Position numbers and translations under genes: made by a program | Assembly (NCBI RefSeq): GCF_018613535.1 | Contig: NZ_JAGGQB010000003.1 | Span: forward strand, 1 to 64,000 | Reading direction: 5' to 3' | Source of the DNA: Bacillus sp. ISL-51 | GTDB lineage: Bacteria; Bacillota; Bacilli; Bacillales; Bacillaceae | DNA: 64,000 nt | Shown here: piece by piece, positions 1 through 8,787 of the stretch | Layout of the letters: each line of letters begins with the position of its first letter | Numbering within the stretch: the first letter of the stretch is position 1 | The notes under the pieces: model-generated | The model's database searches: none | What the model was told of the DNA's origin: nothing | The model's input: the letters and a program-made list of their open reading frames with translations, nothing else

Positions 1-68
1 CCGCCGGTCATATACCGGCAGCTGGCTGCTTAAAGGTGTTTTGATCCCTGTCTCAAAAACGGGGGTCA

Positions 69-96
69 GTCCCTTCCAAAGGGGGGATTTTTTAGG
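69..96 (+). terminator. Possible terminator of a gene left of the window
   Basis: A short stem (CCCTT / AAGGG) is followed by GGGATTTTTT. The T run is on the + strand, so it would end a transcript entering from the left. It abuts the stop codon of yvgK on the other strand. The stem is short, hence modest confidence. Confidence 0.4.
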
Positions 97-1018
97 TTTC
101 GTATAAGAGACGTCCTGTCATTTTCGTATCATACCCGGCTAATTGAGACAGCTGGGACCGGAATTCCTCTGAATGAAGAATGTCTTTTACGCTTTGAACG
201 AGCTCCCGGTTTTGCTTCAATACGACAATATCGTACTGCTCCCTGATGATCGGGATAAAATCCGTTCCGGCCATATGCGCCGCATGCTGCGCGCCGACGC
301 CCGCATCCGCCTTCCCGCTTGAAACTTGAGACGCCGCGGATAAATGATCCGTCACAATATCGTTGTAGCCGGCGACTTCAGACGGCTTCATGCCGAGTAA
401 GCTGAGCTGTTCATCGAGCAGCACTCTTGCGCCTGACCCTTTTTCACGATTGACGATGCGGATATCCTTTCTGTTCAAATCTTTGAAGCTTTGAATGTTC
501 AGGGGATTTCCTTTTTTCACATATAATCCGGCCTGCCGAAGCACGACGTGAAAGAGTACAAACGGCTCTCCCGTCAGGATGCGCTTCACATACGGAATGT
601 TGTACTGCCCCGTCTCGCCGTCGTATAAATGCAGACTGACGATATCGCACGCTCCCCGGTACATTTCAATCAGGCTGTTTAAGCTGCCGCTGTATTTGCG
701 GAGCGGTGCCGCCTGTATCTTTTGCTCCAGCCGCTTGCTGAGCAGGTCCATAGAAACATCCTGTCCGCTGATGATGACAGACTGTCTTTCTTCCGGCTCC
801 GGCCTGCCGGACATGTCTGATGCCTCCTTCACCGGTGTCTTTGCAGTCGTTCTCATATTCGTTTTATATTGTTTTAAGTCCTCTTCATCGACCCTCATCT
901 GCCTTCCGACCCTGTATGCCGGAATGAGTCCTTTTTTTATCAGATCATATACGGTAAGCTTTGAGACCTTCAACAGGCCCGCAACTTCTTCTATCGTATA
1001 GGAAGTGGCTTCGCTCAT
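92..1018 (-). CDS. yvgK: YvgK, HTH / molybdate-binding-like regulator
   Basis: This 308-residue protein has an excisionase/MerR-type helix-turn-helix at about residues 7-55 (YTIEEVAGLLKVSKLTVYDLI). A periplasmic-binding-protein-like domain follows at about 95-300, of the kind seen in molybdate-responsive regulators. It is divergent from modAB with a 121-bp shared promoter region, so the natural inference is that it senses molybdate (or a related oxyanion) in the cytoplasm and controls modAB. There is no signal peptide, consistent with an intracellular sensor made from a transporter-type binding fold. The assignment follows B. subtilis YvgK by gene order and sequence; the ligand is inferred. 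Confidence 0.85.
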   Translation of the reverse strand: MSEATSYTIEEVAGLLKVSKLTVYDLIKKGLIPAYRVGRQMRVDEEDLKQYKTNMRTTAKTPVKEASDMSGRPEPEERQSVIISGQDVSMDLLSKRLEQKIQAAPLRKYSGSLNSLIEMYRGACDIVSLHLYDGETGQYNIPYVKRILTGEPFVLFHVVLRQAGLYVKKGNPLNIQSFKDLNRKDIRIVNREKGSGARVLLDEQLSLLGMKPSEVAGYNDIVTDHLSAASQVSSGKADAGVGAQHAAHMAGTDFIPIIREQYDIVVLKQNRELVQSVKDILHSEEFRSQLSQLAGYDTKMTGRLLYET

Positions 1019-1037
1019 ATTATCACGCTCCGCTTTT

Positions 1038-1130
1038 ATTATAACTGTTCATATGTTGAAAAAAAACAGCACCTTTTCGTACAATTACGTTATAATTAGT
1101 TTGATCTAATGATATTTAACTATAAGGGGT
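1038..1130. promoter_or_regulatory. yvgK/modA divergent promoter region with a dyad
   Basis: A TATAAT box at 1091-1096 reads toward modA and another (complement of 1038-1043) reads toward yvgK. Overlapping and just after the modA -10 is the dyad ATTAG-N6-CTAAT at 1095-1110, well placed for repression. An AAGGGGTG ribosome-binding site precedes the modA TTG start. No good -35 hexamer is visible for either promoter. Confidence 0.5.
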
Positions 1131-1139
1131 GCAATCATC

Positions 1140-1934
1140 TTGAAAAAGAAAGCAACAATCTTAACAACTGCGGCCATGGCTGTTTTCTTAGTGACTGCGG
1201 GGTGCTCATCCGGACAATCCTCCAAACGCGGAGAAAGCGAAAAAGTAACGCTTACCGTTTCTGCGGCAGCCAGCGCTCAGGATGCGCTTGAAGAAATTCA
1301 ATCCAACTACGAAAAATCTCATTCAAACGTAACCATCCAAGACAACTTCGGATCATCCGGGACATTACAAAAACAAATTTCACAGGGCGCCGGAGCGGAT
1401 TTATTTTTCTCAGCCGCCGAAGATAAATTTGATACGCTTGTCAATGACGGAGATATCGACAAAAAAGACAGCACGGATCTTTTGAAAAATGAACTTGTAC
1501 TCGTTGTGCCTGAGAAAAACAGCGCACACATTAACCATTTAAATGACCTGAAAAAAGACAGCACGGAAAAAATCGCGCTCGGCACACCTGAATCGGTGCC
1601 TGCCGGCCAATACGCAAAGCAGTCACTAACGAAACTGTCATTATGGGATAAAGTAAAAAGCAAGGTCGTCTATGCAAAAGACGTCCGCCAAGTGCTTTCC
1701 TATGTCGAGACCGGTAATGTCGATGCCGGGCTTGTGTATAAAACAGACGTGCTCATTTCAAAGAAAGTGAAGATTACCGATGAAGCGCCTGCGAAAACAC
1801 ACGATCCGATTGTTTATCCGCTTGGAATCGTAAAAGATACGAAGCACCGGAAAGAAGCAGAGGCATTTTATAAATATCTGCAATCAAAGGAAGCAATGAA
1901 AGTGTTTAAGAAATATGGATTTACAGCCAAGTAA
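1140..1934 (+). CDS. modA: Molybdate ABC transporter substrate-binding lipoprotein ModA
   Basis: This 264-residue extracytoplasmic binding protein captures molybdate/tungstate for import. It starts at TTG after AAGGGGTG. The N-terminus is a lipoprotein signal with lipobox VTAGC, so it is anchored outside the membrane. Family hallmarks include SAAASAQDALEEI near the start of the mature part, GSSGTLQKQI, and a later GNVDAGLVYKTDV segment. The 3' end overlaps modB by 20 bp, implying coupled translation. It is B. subtilis YvgL. No ModC ATPase gene lies nearby. Confidence 0.93.
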   Translation: MKKKATILTTAAMAVFLVTAGCSSGQSSKRGESEKVTLTVSAAASAQDALEEIQSNYEKSHSNVTIQDNFGSSGTLQKQISQGAGADLFFSAAEDKFDTLVNDGDIDKKDSTDLLKNELVLVVPEKNSAHINHLNDLKKDSTEKIALGTPESVPAGQYAKQSLTKLSLWDKVKSKVVYAKDVRQVLSYVETGNVDAGLVYKTDVLISKKVKITDEAPAKTHDPIVYPLGIVKDTKHRKEAEAFYKYLQSKEAMKVFKKYGFTAK

Positions 1935-2598
1935 CATGACGGCTTCGGAGTTTTTCACCCCTGTCGCCCTTTCTTTTGAGGTGGCTGCGGCTGCGGGCAT
2001 CGCCGTCATCATTCTCGGGACGCTTGCCGGCGCCTGGATGGCCAAAGCCCGTTTTTTCGGAAAAACGGCTGTGGAAACCCTTTTTATGCTTCCGCTCGTT
2101 CTTCCTCCGACCGTTGTCGGTTTTATACTGATTATCATTTTCGGAAAGCACAGCTTTTTCGGCCGGGCGATTGAATGGATCTTTCACCAGCCCGTCATCT
2201 TCACATGGTGGGCCGCCGTGATCGCGTCGGCCATCGTTGCCTTTCCGCTCATGTATCAATCAGCCAAAACGGGTTTCGCCGCGATAGACCCCGACATCGA
2301 AGGGGCGGCGAGAGTAGACGGAGCCGGAAGCTGGAGGGTTTTTACGCATATTTCTGTTCCGCTTGCCTTTCCGTCGTTACTGACAGGAAGCATTCTCAGT
2401 CTCGCAAGGGCGCTCGGCGAATTCGGGGCAACGTTAATGTTTGCCGGGAACATTCCAGGTGTCACCCAAACTCTGCCGACCGCGATTTATGTCGCAATGG
2501 ATTCCGGCAACGAAACGCTCGCTTGGATTTGGGTGATTTGCATTATCATCATTTCTTTTTTCATGCTGTTTTTTATTCAATTAAAAAAACCGGTGTAA
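1915..2598 (+). CDS. modB: Molybdate ABC transporter permease ModB
   Basis: This 227-residue inner-membrane permease of the ModB/CysT type has about five transmembrane segments. The cytoplasmic EAA loop (EGAARVDGAGSWRVFTHISVP) would dock the ATPase. The start at 1915 lies inside modA; an internal ATG at 1936 is an alternative but has no better ribosome-binding site. It forms the modAB operon (yvgLM in B. subtilis). The operon ends at a strong hairpin without a modC gene, so the energising ATPase must be encoded elsewhere or be shared. Confidence 0.92.
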   Translation: MDLQPSNMTASEFFTPVALSFEVAAAAGIAVIILGTLAGAWMAKARFFGKTAVETLFMLPLVLPPTVVGFILIIIFGKHSFFGRAIEWIFHQPVIFTWWAAVIASAIVAFPLMYQSAKTGFAAIDPDIEGAARVDGAGSWRVFTHISVPLAFPSLLTGSILSLARALGEFGATLMFAGNIPGVTQTLPTAIYVAMDSGNETLAWIWVICIIIISFFMLFFIQLKKPV

Positions 2599-2606
2599 CC
2601 AGCATC

Positions 2607-2640
2607 GCCTCTCCGTGAAGTTTTACGGGAGGCTTTTTAT
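2607..2640 (+). terminator. modAB terminator
   Basis: GCCTCTCCGT and ACGGGAGGC form a hairpin at 2607-2633 followed by a T run, 9 bp after the modB stop. Confidence 0.8.
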
Positions 2641-2692
2641 TTTAAAATCGGGATGGTATATAATGAAACAAAAACAGATAAAGGATGCGGCC

Positions 2693-3340
2693 ATGAAGAT
2701 TAACGTCATTATCGCGGATGATAATTCTTTCATCAGAGAAGGAATGAAAATCATTTTACACACATATGAAGAATTTACAGTATCAGCAACACTGGAAAAC
2801 GGGCTGGAGGCTGCTGACTATTGCAAAAACAATCCCGTCGATATCGCCTTATTGGACGTCCGCATGCCGGTGATGAACGGCGTCGAAGCCGCAAAACGGA
2901 TTGCGGAGGAAACAAATACAAAACCGCTTATCCTGACGACATTTGATGACGATGAATATATTTTAGAAGCAATCAAAAGCGGCGCAAAAGGATACTTATT
3001 AAAAAATACCGAGCCGGAACGGATTCGCGACGCGATTAAAAGCGTCTACAACGGGCACAGCATTCTTCAGGATACCGTATTGAATAAAATTAAAGACAGC
3101 CTGCTCCGGCCTGCGGGAACGGCGCATCAAATTGATGAGAGCTTATTTACCGAAAGAGAGCTCAGCATCATGTCGCTTATCGCAAAAGGACTGTCAAACC
3201 GGGAAATTTCAAAGCAGCTTTTCATTTCAGAAGGAACGACGGCCAACTACATTTCTTCTATTTTAGGTAAAACGGGGCTTGAGCACAGAACTCAAATCGC
3301 GATTTATTATATTACCGGGAAGGTGGATAACGGGCTTTGA
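2693..3340 (+). CDS. NarL/LuxR-family response regulator (LnrK/YfiK-like)
   Basis: This is a 215-residue response regulator. The receiver domain (1-120) has the acidic pair D9/D10, phospho-acceptor D55 (LLDVRMP) and the conserved Lys in KSGAKGYLLKN. A LuxR-type HTH lies at about 150-210 (FTERELSIMSLIAKGLSNREI). I start it at ATG 2693, preceded by AAAGGATG; an upstream in-frame ATG would add 26 residues that are unlike the family. The stop overlaps the sensor-kinase start. Together with the following genes it resembles B. subtilis LnrJK-LnrLMN (YfiJKLMN, linearmycin resistance), but with regulator before kinase. The homology is recognised from architecture; the inducer is unknown. Confidence 0.85.
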   Translation: MKINVIIADDNSFIREGMKIILHTYEEFTVSATLENGLEAADYCKNNPVDIALLDVRMPVMNGVEAAKRIAEETNTKPLILTTFDDDEYILEAIKSGAKGYLLKNTEPERIRDAIKSVYNGHSILQDTVLNKIKDSLLRPAGTAHQIDESLFTERELSIMSLIAKGLSNREISKQLFISEGTTANYISSILGKTGLEHRTQIAIYYITGKVDNGL

Positions 3341-4452
3341 ACAGTATGGATTTCTGGATGCTGATGACAAAGCTGATCGTCATCTTCTATACGGCCTTTT
3401 TGTTCGTATCGGAAGATCGCCTTTACACGCCGTACGCTGTTTTGTTTCTGCTCCTTTACCTTTGCATGGCCATCGCCATTTGCTTGGTAAACCCCCGCGC
3501 TTGGAGGCGCGGCATTGTCCTTTTGGCATTGGTATTTACCGCCGGGCTTTCGATGCGGGCCCATCCTGCGTTTTTGTTTCTGCTCCCGCCCGTCATTTTC
3601 GATGTCCTGTCCGAATATTCTTTCCGCCGCTATTTTTTTTGCTTATTCGTATTTGTTCCGGTTTTATTTGTGCCGTTCAGCGATCTTCCCTCCTATGCCG
3701 CCATTACGCTGTTATGCCTGGCGATATTTGTGCTGGCTCAGCAATCATGCACACGCCTGAAAAAATACGAAGAGCAGTCAGACAACATGCGGTCGAGCAT
3801 AGAAAAGCTGACGAAACGGCTGAATAACAGCACGGAATACATCAAGCAATCGGAATACACCGGCAAACTTGAGGAAAGAAACAGATTATCACAAGCCATC
3901 CATGACCAGATCGGCCATTCCATGACAGGTGCGCTCATTCAAATGGAAGCGGCGAAACGAATGCTGGACGCCCATCCGGAAAAGGCGGCCGAATTGCTGC
4001 AAAACGCCATTCACATTTCCAAGGAAGGCATTGAAGATATCCGCATTACGCTGAAAAATATGAAGCCTCCGCCTGAACAAATGGGCATTCACAGGCTGAG
4101 AACATTTATAGACGAATTTTCTGCCAAGCATGGGATGTCCATTCCGTTTACGCATACGGGCGATTTAGACAGACTGTCGCAAATTCAATGGAAAGTGATT
4201 CAAGAAAACGCGACCGAAGCGCTGACCAATACGATGAAATATGCCGGGGCTTCGCAGATTTTCATCGATATTCATGTGCTGAACAAAGCGGTAAAAGCTG
4301 AGGTCAAGGATAACGGGAGCGGCGCCGTCCAATTTAAAAAAGGCCTCGGCATGCTCGGGATGGAGGAGCGCGCCGCCGCCTTAAACGGCACCGTCATTTT
4401 TAACGGAACGAACGGGTTTTCCGTGACGACCCTGCTGCCGATTAATAAATGA
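3337..4452 (+). CDS. DesK/NarL-type sensor histidine kinase (LnrJ/YfiJ-like)
   Basis: This 371-residue membrane kinase has several N-terminal transmembrane helices (about 1-135) and a coiled-coil linker. The HisKA_3 dimerisation domain has the phospho-acceptor His189 in AIHDQIGHS. A HATPase domain with N-box (QENATEALTNTMKYA) and G-box (DNGSG, GLGMLGMEERA) follows. The start is TTG 3337, overlapping the regulator's TGA; ATG 3346 is an alternative. The absence of a large extracellular domain suggests sensing in or near the membrane, as proposed for LnrJ with polyene-type compounds. The compound sensed here is inferred only by analogy. Confidence 0.85.
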   Translation: MNSMDFWMLMTKLIVIFYTAFLFVSEDRLYTPYAVLFLLLYLCMAIAICLVNPRAWRRGIVLLALVFTAGLSMRAHPAFLFLLPPVIFDVLSEYSFRRYFFCLFVFVPVLFVPFSDLPSYAAITLLCLAIFVLAQQSCTRLKKYEEQSDNMRSSIEKLTKRLNNSTEYIKQSEYTGKLEERNRLSQAIHDQIGHSMTGALIQMEAAKRMLDAHPEKAAELLQNAIHISKEGIEDIRITLKNMKPPPEQMGIHRLRTFIDEFSAKHGMSIPFTHTGDLDRLSQIQWKVIQENATEALTNTMKYAGASQIFIDIHVLNKAVKAEVKDNGSGAVQFKKGLGMLGMEERAAALNGTVIFNGTNGFSVTTLLPINK

Positions 4453-4487
4453 AGGTTTTCATGTGAAAAATATGAAGATTCTCATGT
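4451..4487 (+). promoter_or_regulatory. Direct repeat, candidate response-regulator binding site
   Basis: Two 14-bp copies, GAAGGTTTTCATGT (4451-4464) and GAAGATTCTCATGT (4474-4487), differ at two positions and start 23 bp apart, about two helical turns. They lie upstream of a TATAAT (4532-4537) that lacks a recognisable -35, as expected for an activator-dependent promoter driving the ABC genes. Confidence 0.5.
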
Positions 4488-4492
4488 CAAAG

Positions 4493-4530
4493 GAATGAAC
4501 TGCTGCACTAACGGCCGTTCATTCTTTTTT
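4493..4530 (+). terminator. Hairpin with T run between kinase and ABC genes
   Basis: GAATGAAC and GTTCATTC pair around an 18-nt loop and are followed by eight T. It would separate the regulator pair from the exporter genes transcriptionally. The TATAAT at 4532-4537 lies immediately after it. Confidence 0.55.
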
Positions 4531-4567
4531 TTATAATAAAAGCATCATAAGACATAGAGGTGGAAAT

Positions 4568-5503
4568 ATGAACATTTTGGAGCTTAATCAGCTGACGAAG
4601 AAATTCGGCGACTATGCCGCCGTTGACCAATTGTCGCTTGCAATAAAAGAAGGCGAAATTTTCGGCTTTCTCGGTGCGAACGGAGCCGGAAAAAGCACCG
4701 CCATCAACATGATCGCGGGACTGGTGAAACCAACCGGCGGAGACATCCTCATTCTCGGAAAACATATTTTCAAACACAGCAAGTTTACGAAAATGAATAT
4801 CGGAATCGTACCGCAGGACCTTGCCATTTACGAGGAATTAACCGCCTATGAAAACGTGAAATTCTTTGCCGGATTATACGGATTGAGGGGAGCAGCGCTT
4901 CAGGAACGGGTCGAAGAAGCACTGTCATTCGTCGGCTTGAGTGATAAGCATAAAAACCTGCCGAAGCATTTTTCCGGCGGGATGAAACGCCGGCTGAATA
5001 TCGCCTGCGCCCTTGCCCACCGGCCGAAGCTGATCATTATGGATGAACCGACAGTGGGCATTGACCCCCAATCAAGAAATTATATTTTGCAGTCGGTGAA
5101 AAAGCTGAATGAGATGGGCTGCACGATCATTTACACGAGCCACTAAATGGAAGAGGTTGAGGAAATATGCTCGCGGATCGCCATCATTGACCACGGAAAA
5201 GTGATTGCCGAAGGCTCAAAGGAACAGCTCACCTCCATTATTACTGATACAAAAGACGTCGTTATTGACGTGTCGTCCGTAAGCGGCATCAGTCTCGATG
5301 ACATCAAAGAACTTCCCGGCGTCAGAGCCGCACAGATGGAAGAAAACAGCATCAAAATCAGCTCTGACACCGGCGTCAATAATTTAAACCGGCTGATCCG
5401 TTTCTTCATAGACAAAGGCATTGAAATCCGCTCCTTACAGGAACAAGCGCCGAATTTAGAAACGGTCTTTCTTACTCTGACAGGCAGAAGCCTGCGCGAC
5501 TGA
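4568..5503 (+). pseudogene. ABC exporter ATPase (LnrL/YfiL-like) interrupted by in-frame TAA
   Basis: This is an ABC ATPase of about 311 codons read in one frame, with Walker A GANGAGKS, Q-loop VPQDL, signature FSGGMKR, Walker B LIIMDEP and H-loop IIYTSH. The codon after the H-loop histidine is TAA (5144-5146), where the family has Tyr (TSHYMEEVE). The same frame resumes at once with ATG GAA GAG GTT GAG and runs to 5503 (118 codons). All catalytic motifs lie before the stop; the second half carries the C-terminal regulatory and dimer segment. The gene is either inactive, made as two pieces by re-initiation at the adjoining ATG, or a sequencing error. Start ATG 4568 follows GAGGTGG. Confidence 0.85.
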
Positions 5504-5525
5504 CTCAAATGAAAGGAGGATTGCA

Positions 5526-6620
5526 ATGAACATTCTGCACATTGCCAGTAAAGAAATCAAAGTGAGTTTCCGTGACAAACGGACGTTTATTTTCATGCTA
5601 GCTTTTCCGATTGTGTTCATGCTGATTTTCACAGCGGCATTATCGAACACCTTTGACTCAGAGGTCACAGTCGGCAAAATCGAAGTACTGTATACCGATC
5701 AGGCAAACAGCCCTATATCTCAATATTTTACTGCATTCATAAAAGAAGCACGAAAGGAAAATGTGTATTTTAAGAAAGCCGATTCGGAAGCAGCAGGCAA
5801 GACAGACGTAAAAGAAAATCACGCCGATGCCTATGTATCTGTGGAAAACAACGGCTTTACAGTGTATACAAACGATCACAGCGGGATTAACGGAACAATC
5901 GTCGATGGCATGCTGACGGCTTTTACAAACCAATATAAAGCGGGAGCGGCAGCCGTAAAAGCACATGCAGCGCCTGCCGCCGGCCAAGTAAAAAACGATT
6001 ATATTCAGCAAACCTCGTTAAACAAGGCGAAGGAGCCGAAAGCGAAGGATTTTTACGCGATTTCCATGACGACGATGATCGCGCTTTATGCGGCCATTTT
6101 TGCGAGCACTTTATTCCGGGGTGAAAGAATCCGGCATACAGCGGACCGTTTATTTGCCGCTCCTGTCCGGAGAAGCGACATTTTTCTCGGAAAAGCACTC
6201 GGCATTTTGGTTTCTAATTTCCTCACGATCCTTGCCGTATTCGCTTTCAGCAAATTTATATTGAAAGCAAATTGGGGCAGCCATATAGGTATTGTGCTGC
6301 TGATCCTCGCCACTGAAATCCTTCTGGCCGTCAGCTTCGGGCTCAGCTTGAGCTATATGACAAAAAAGCCCGAAAGCGCAAGGGTGATTACCGTCATTAT
6401 TGTTCAGGTCATGGCGATCATCGGCGGAGCCTATTATAAATATGATGGCGGAGGAATCTCTGCCCTGTCGCCTTTGACATGGATCAATCGGGCGATCAAC
6501 AAAATCATTTATACGAATGACCTATCAGCGGCCTGGCCGGCTTTAGGATTAAATCTTACATTAGCTGCACTGTTTCTGCTTATCGCTGTTATAACGTTTC
6601 AAAGACGGGAGGGAATATAA
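5526..6620 (+). CDS. ABC-2 type permease (LnrM/YfiM-like)
   Basis: This 364-residue ABC-2 exporter permease has an N-terminal transmembrane helix (about 20-40), a large extracytoplasmic domain (about 45-175) and five or six C-terminal transmembrane helices. GERIRHTADRLFAAPVRRSDIFLGK is the typical ABC-2 cytoplasmic loop. An AAAGGAGG site precedes the ATG. It is one nucleotide away from the next permease gene, so the two are translationally coupled and probably heterodimerise. It needs the upstream ATPase, which is broken here. Export of amphipathic antibiotics is inferred from LnrLMN. Confidence 0.85.
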   Translation: MNILHIASKEIKVSFRDKRTFIFMLAFPIVFMLIFTAALSNTFDSEVTVGKIEVLYTDQANSPISQYFTAFIKEARKENVYFKKADSEAAGKTDVKENHADAYVSVENNGFTVYTNDHSGINGTIVDGMLTAFTNQYKAGAAAVKAHAAPAAGQVKNDYIQQTSLNKAKEPKAKDFYAISMTTMIALYAAIFASTLFRGERIRHTADRLFAAPVRRSDIFLGKALGILVSNFLTILAVFAFSKFILKANWGSHIGIVLLILATEILLAVSFGLSLSYMTKKPESARVITVIIVQVMAIIGGAYYKYDGGGISALSPLTWINRAINKIIYTNDLSAAWPALGLNLTLAALFLLIAVITFQRREGI

Positions 6621-6621
6621 A

Positions 6622-7767
6622 ATGAAAAATTTCTGGTGGCTGTTTACAAACTCACTCCGGGGGATCACTAAAAGCAAAAAACAGCTTCTCCTTTATATCG
6701 GCGCGCCGCTCATCGGCGTCCTCCTCTCCTTTATGACCAATGCCAACGGAGGAAGCGAGACACTGCATATCGGCATCATGAACAAAGACGGCGGGGAGGT
6801 GTCCCAGGATACGGTTTCATTTTTAAAAGGCTTGGATCATGTCAGCATTTCTAAAGAAACAGCTGCGTCCGCCTCGTCAAAGATTGCTTCCGGAAAAATG
6901 GAGGCGATGATTACCTTTGAAAAAGGCTTCTCCGAAAGCGTAAAAAGCGGGAAGCCGGCGCACATCAGCATGACATCACTGAAAGGCGCCCAAGTAACAG
7001 GCTATGTCAGCTCTTATTTGTACAATTACATCAACAGCATTGCCTCCATGGGCAAGTCATCCGGCGGAGACGCCAAAGCCTTTCAGGCAATGTACGATGA
7101 TTATAAGCACTCCCAAATAAAGACGGCGGCCTCTGTCTTACAGGATACCTCGAACTATAAAGAAGTGACGTATTCCGTTATCGGTTATCTCATTATAATT
7201 ATGCTGTATTCCGCGGGCAACCTGTCAGAGCTTATGATTAAAGAACGAGAAAACAGAACGTATTACAGGCTTCTGTCAACGCCGATCACATCAAAGCAGT
7301 ATGTCCTGGCAAATGCCGCGGTAAATATGATTGTGATGGCTGTTCAAATTATCATCGCAGTTGCCTTTATGAGCGCCGCTTTTCATATTCTGCCGTCGTT
7401 CCCGCTCTGGCAGCTCTTCCTGCTGTTGATGCTTTTCTCATTAAGCGTAATCGGTATCGCCTTTATTACCGTCGGCTTTTCCAACAGCAGCGCGTCGACA
7501 GCGGCGCTTTTGAACCTGATCGTCGTGCCGACAAGCTTATTGGCCGGATGCTTCTTTCCGGTCAATATCATGCCGAAAACGGTGCAGACAATTGCGGAAT
7601 TTCTGCCGCAGCACTGGGTGCTTGATACAGTCGACAAATTACAGCACGGCTACTCACCTGGCAGCCTTATGCTGAACATCACCATTCTTGCTGCTTTTGC
7701 CGCCGCCCTTCTGCTGATCGCCGCATACAGATTCAGCTCCAACCGGCAGACACAGACATTTATGTAA
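6622..7767 (+). CDS. ABC-2 type permease (LnrN/YfiN-like)
   Basis: This 381-residue partner permease has the same layout: an N-terminal transmembrane helix, an extracytoplasmic domain (about 45-185) and a C-terminal transmembrane bundle with the loop KERENRTYYRLLSTPITSKQ. The motif NLIVVPTSLLAGCFFPV is common in ABC2_membrane_3 proteins. The ribosome-binding site GGAGGG lies in the end of the preceding gene. It is the last gene of the five-gene block, closed by a bidirectional terminator. Confidence 0.85.
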   Translation: MKNFWWLFTNSLRGITKSKKQLLLYIGAPLIGVLLSFMTNANGGSETLHIGIMNKDGGEVSQDTVSFLKGLDHVSISKETAASASSKIASGKMEAMITFEKGFSESVKSGKPAHISMTSLKGAQVTGYVSSYLYNYINSIASMGKSSGGDAKAFQAMYDDYKHSQIKTAASVLQDTSNYKEVTYSVIGYLIIIMLYSAGNLSELMIKERENRTYYRLLSTPITSKQYVLANAAVNMIVMAVQIIIAVAFMSAAFHILPSFPLWQLFLLLMLFSLSVIGIAFITVGFSNSSASTAALLNLIVVPTSLLAGCFFPVNIMPKTVQTIAEFLPQHWVLDTVDKLQHGYSPGSLMLNITILAAFAAALLLIAAYRFSSNRQTQTFM

Positions 7768-7770
7768 CCA

Positions 7771-7799
7771 AAAAAACAGCCTTTACAGGCTGTTTTTTG
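7771..7799. terminator. Bidirectional terminator between exporter block and yvgN
   Basis: AACAGCC and GGCTGTT form the stem, flanked by A and T runs on both sides. It serves the two convergent genes. Confidence 0.85.
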
Positions 7800-7800
7800 A

Positions 7801-8631
7801 TTAGAACAGAAGCTCGTCCGGATTCGGACCCACACGCTCGTCCTTATTCAATGCATTGATTTTTTCGATTTCTTCCTGTGACAGTTCGAAATCAAAAATA
7901 TCGGCATTTTCTATAATGCGGTGCTCTTTAATGGATTTTGGAATCGTTACGACTTCGTTTTGAAGGTCCCAGCGCAAAATCACTTGGGCAACCGATTTGT
8001 TATGTTTTTCTGCAATTTGTGACAGTACCTCGTTATCCAGCAGTTGCCCCTGCATAAGCGGAGACCACGCTTCCACTTGAATGCCCTGCGCCTTGCAGAA
8101 ATCTCTTACTTCTTTCTGAGTCAAACGCGGATGGAATTCAATTTGGTTGACCATCGGCTTGATTTCAGCGTCCTTCAGCAGCTCTTCCAAATGATGCACC
8201 TGGAAGTTGCTGACGCCGATCGCGCGGATTTTGCCGTCTTTGTACAGCTTTTCAAGGGCGCGCCATGTGTCTTTGAATTTGTCCTTCCCAGGCCAGTGGA
8301 TCAAATACAGATCCAGGTAATCAAGGCCGAGGCGCTCAAGGCTTTTCTCAAACGCGTCAAGTGTCGTTTCATACCCTTGGTCTTCATTCCACACTTTTGA
8401 CGTGATGAACAGCTCGTCTCTGGCAACGCCTGAGGCTTTGATGCCTTCGCCGACGCCTTCTTCATTTTTATAAATAGCCGCCGTGTCAATGCTGCGGTAA
8501 CCGTTTCTGATTGCCGCTTCGACAGCGTTTGCCGCTACGCTTCCGTTTTCCACCTTGAACACGCCAAGGCCGAACCACGGCATTTCAACGCCATTATGCA
8601 GCTTCACAGTATCTTTTAAGCTTTTCGCCAC
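7801..8631 (-). CDS. yvgN: Aldo-keto reductase YvgN (glyoxal/methylglyoxal reductase)
   Basis: This 276-residue NADPH-dependent reductase of the AKR5 group detoxifies glyoxal and methylglyoxal. The catalytic tetrad is visible as D49 (SIDTA), Y54 (AIYKNEE), K79 (TSKVW) and H112 (LIHWPG). The C-terminal cofactor loop is seen in [13 protein letters not shown]. It starts at GTG preceded by AAAGGATGG. It is a single-gene unit between two terminators or promoter regions and an ordinary cytosolic enzyme very close to B. subtilis YvgN. Confidence 0.93.
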   Translation of the reverse strand: MAKSLKDTVKLHNGVEMPWFGLGVFKVENGSVAANAVEAAIRNGYRSIDTAAIYKNEEGVGEGIKASGVARDELFITSKVWNEDQGYETTLDAFEKSLERLGLDYLDLYLIHWPGKDKFKDTWRALEKLYKDGKIRAIGVSNFQVHHLEELLKDAEIKPMVNQIEFHPRLTQKEVRDFCKAQGIQVEAWSPLMQGQLLDNEVLSQIAEKHNKSVAQVILRWDLQNEVVTIPKSIKEHRIIENADIFDFELSQEEIEKINALNKDERVGPNPDELLF

Positions 8632-8787
8632 TTTGAACCATCCTTTCTATTCATTATGTAAACGTTTATTATTATCTCACATTTTTGCCGTCCGAAACCA
8701 ACAATACGCTCGCAAACCATTATAGGGAGCCGTCTTTAGTTCCCGAGAACCATAAACGTTATTATTTTCCTATTTTATAAAAAATCT

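Noticed and set aside
8740-8753. Inverted repeat GTTC-N5-GAAC between yvgN and yvgO.
   Set aside because: Short, not aligned with either promoter and without a known matching regulator.
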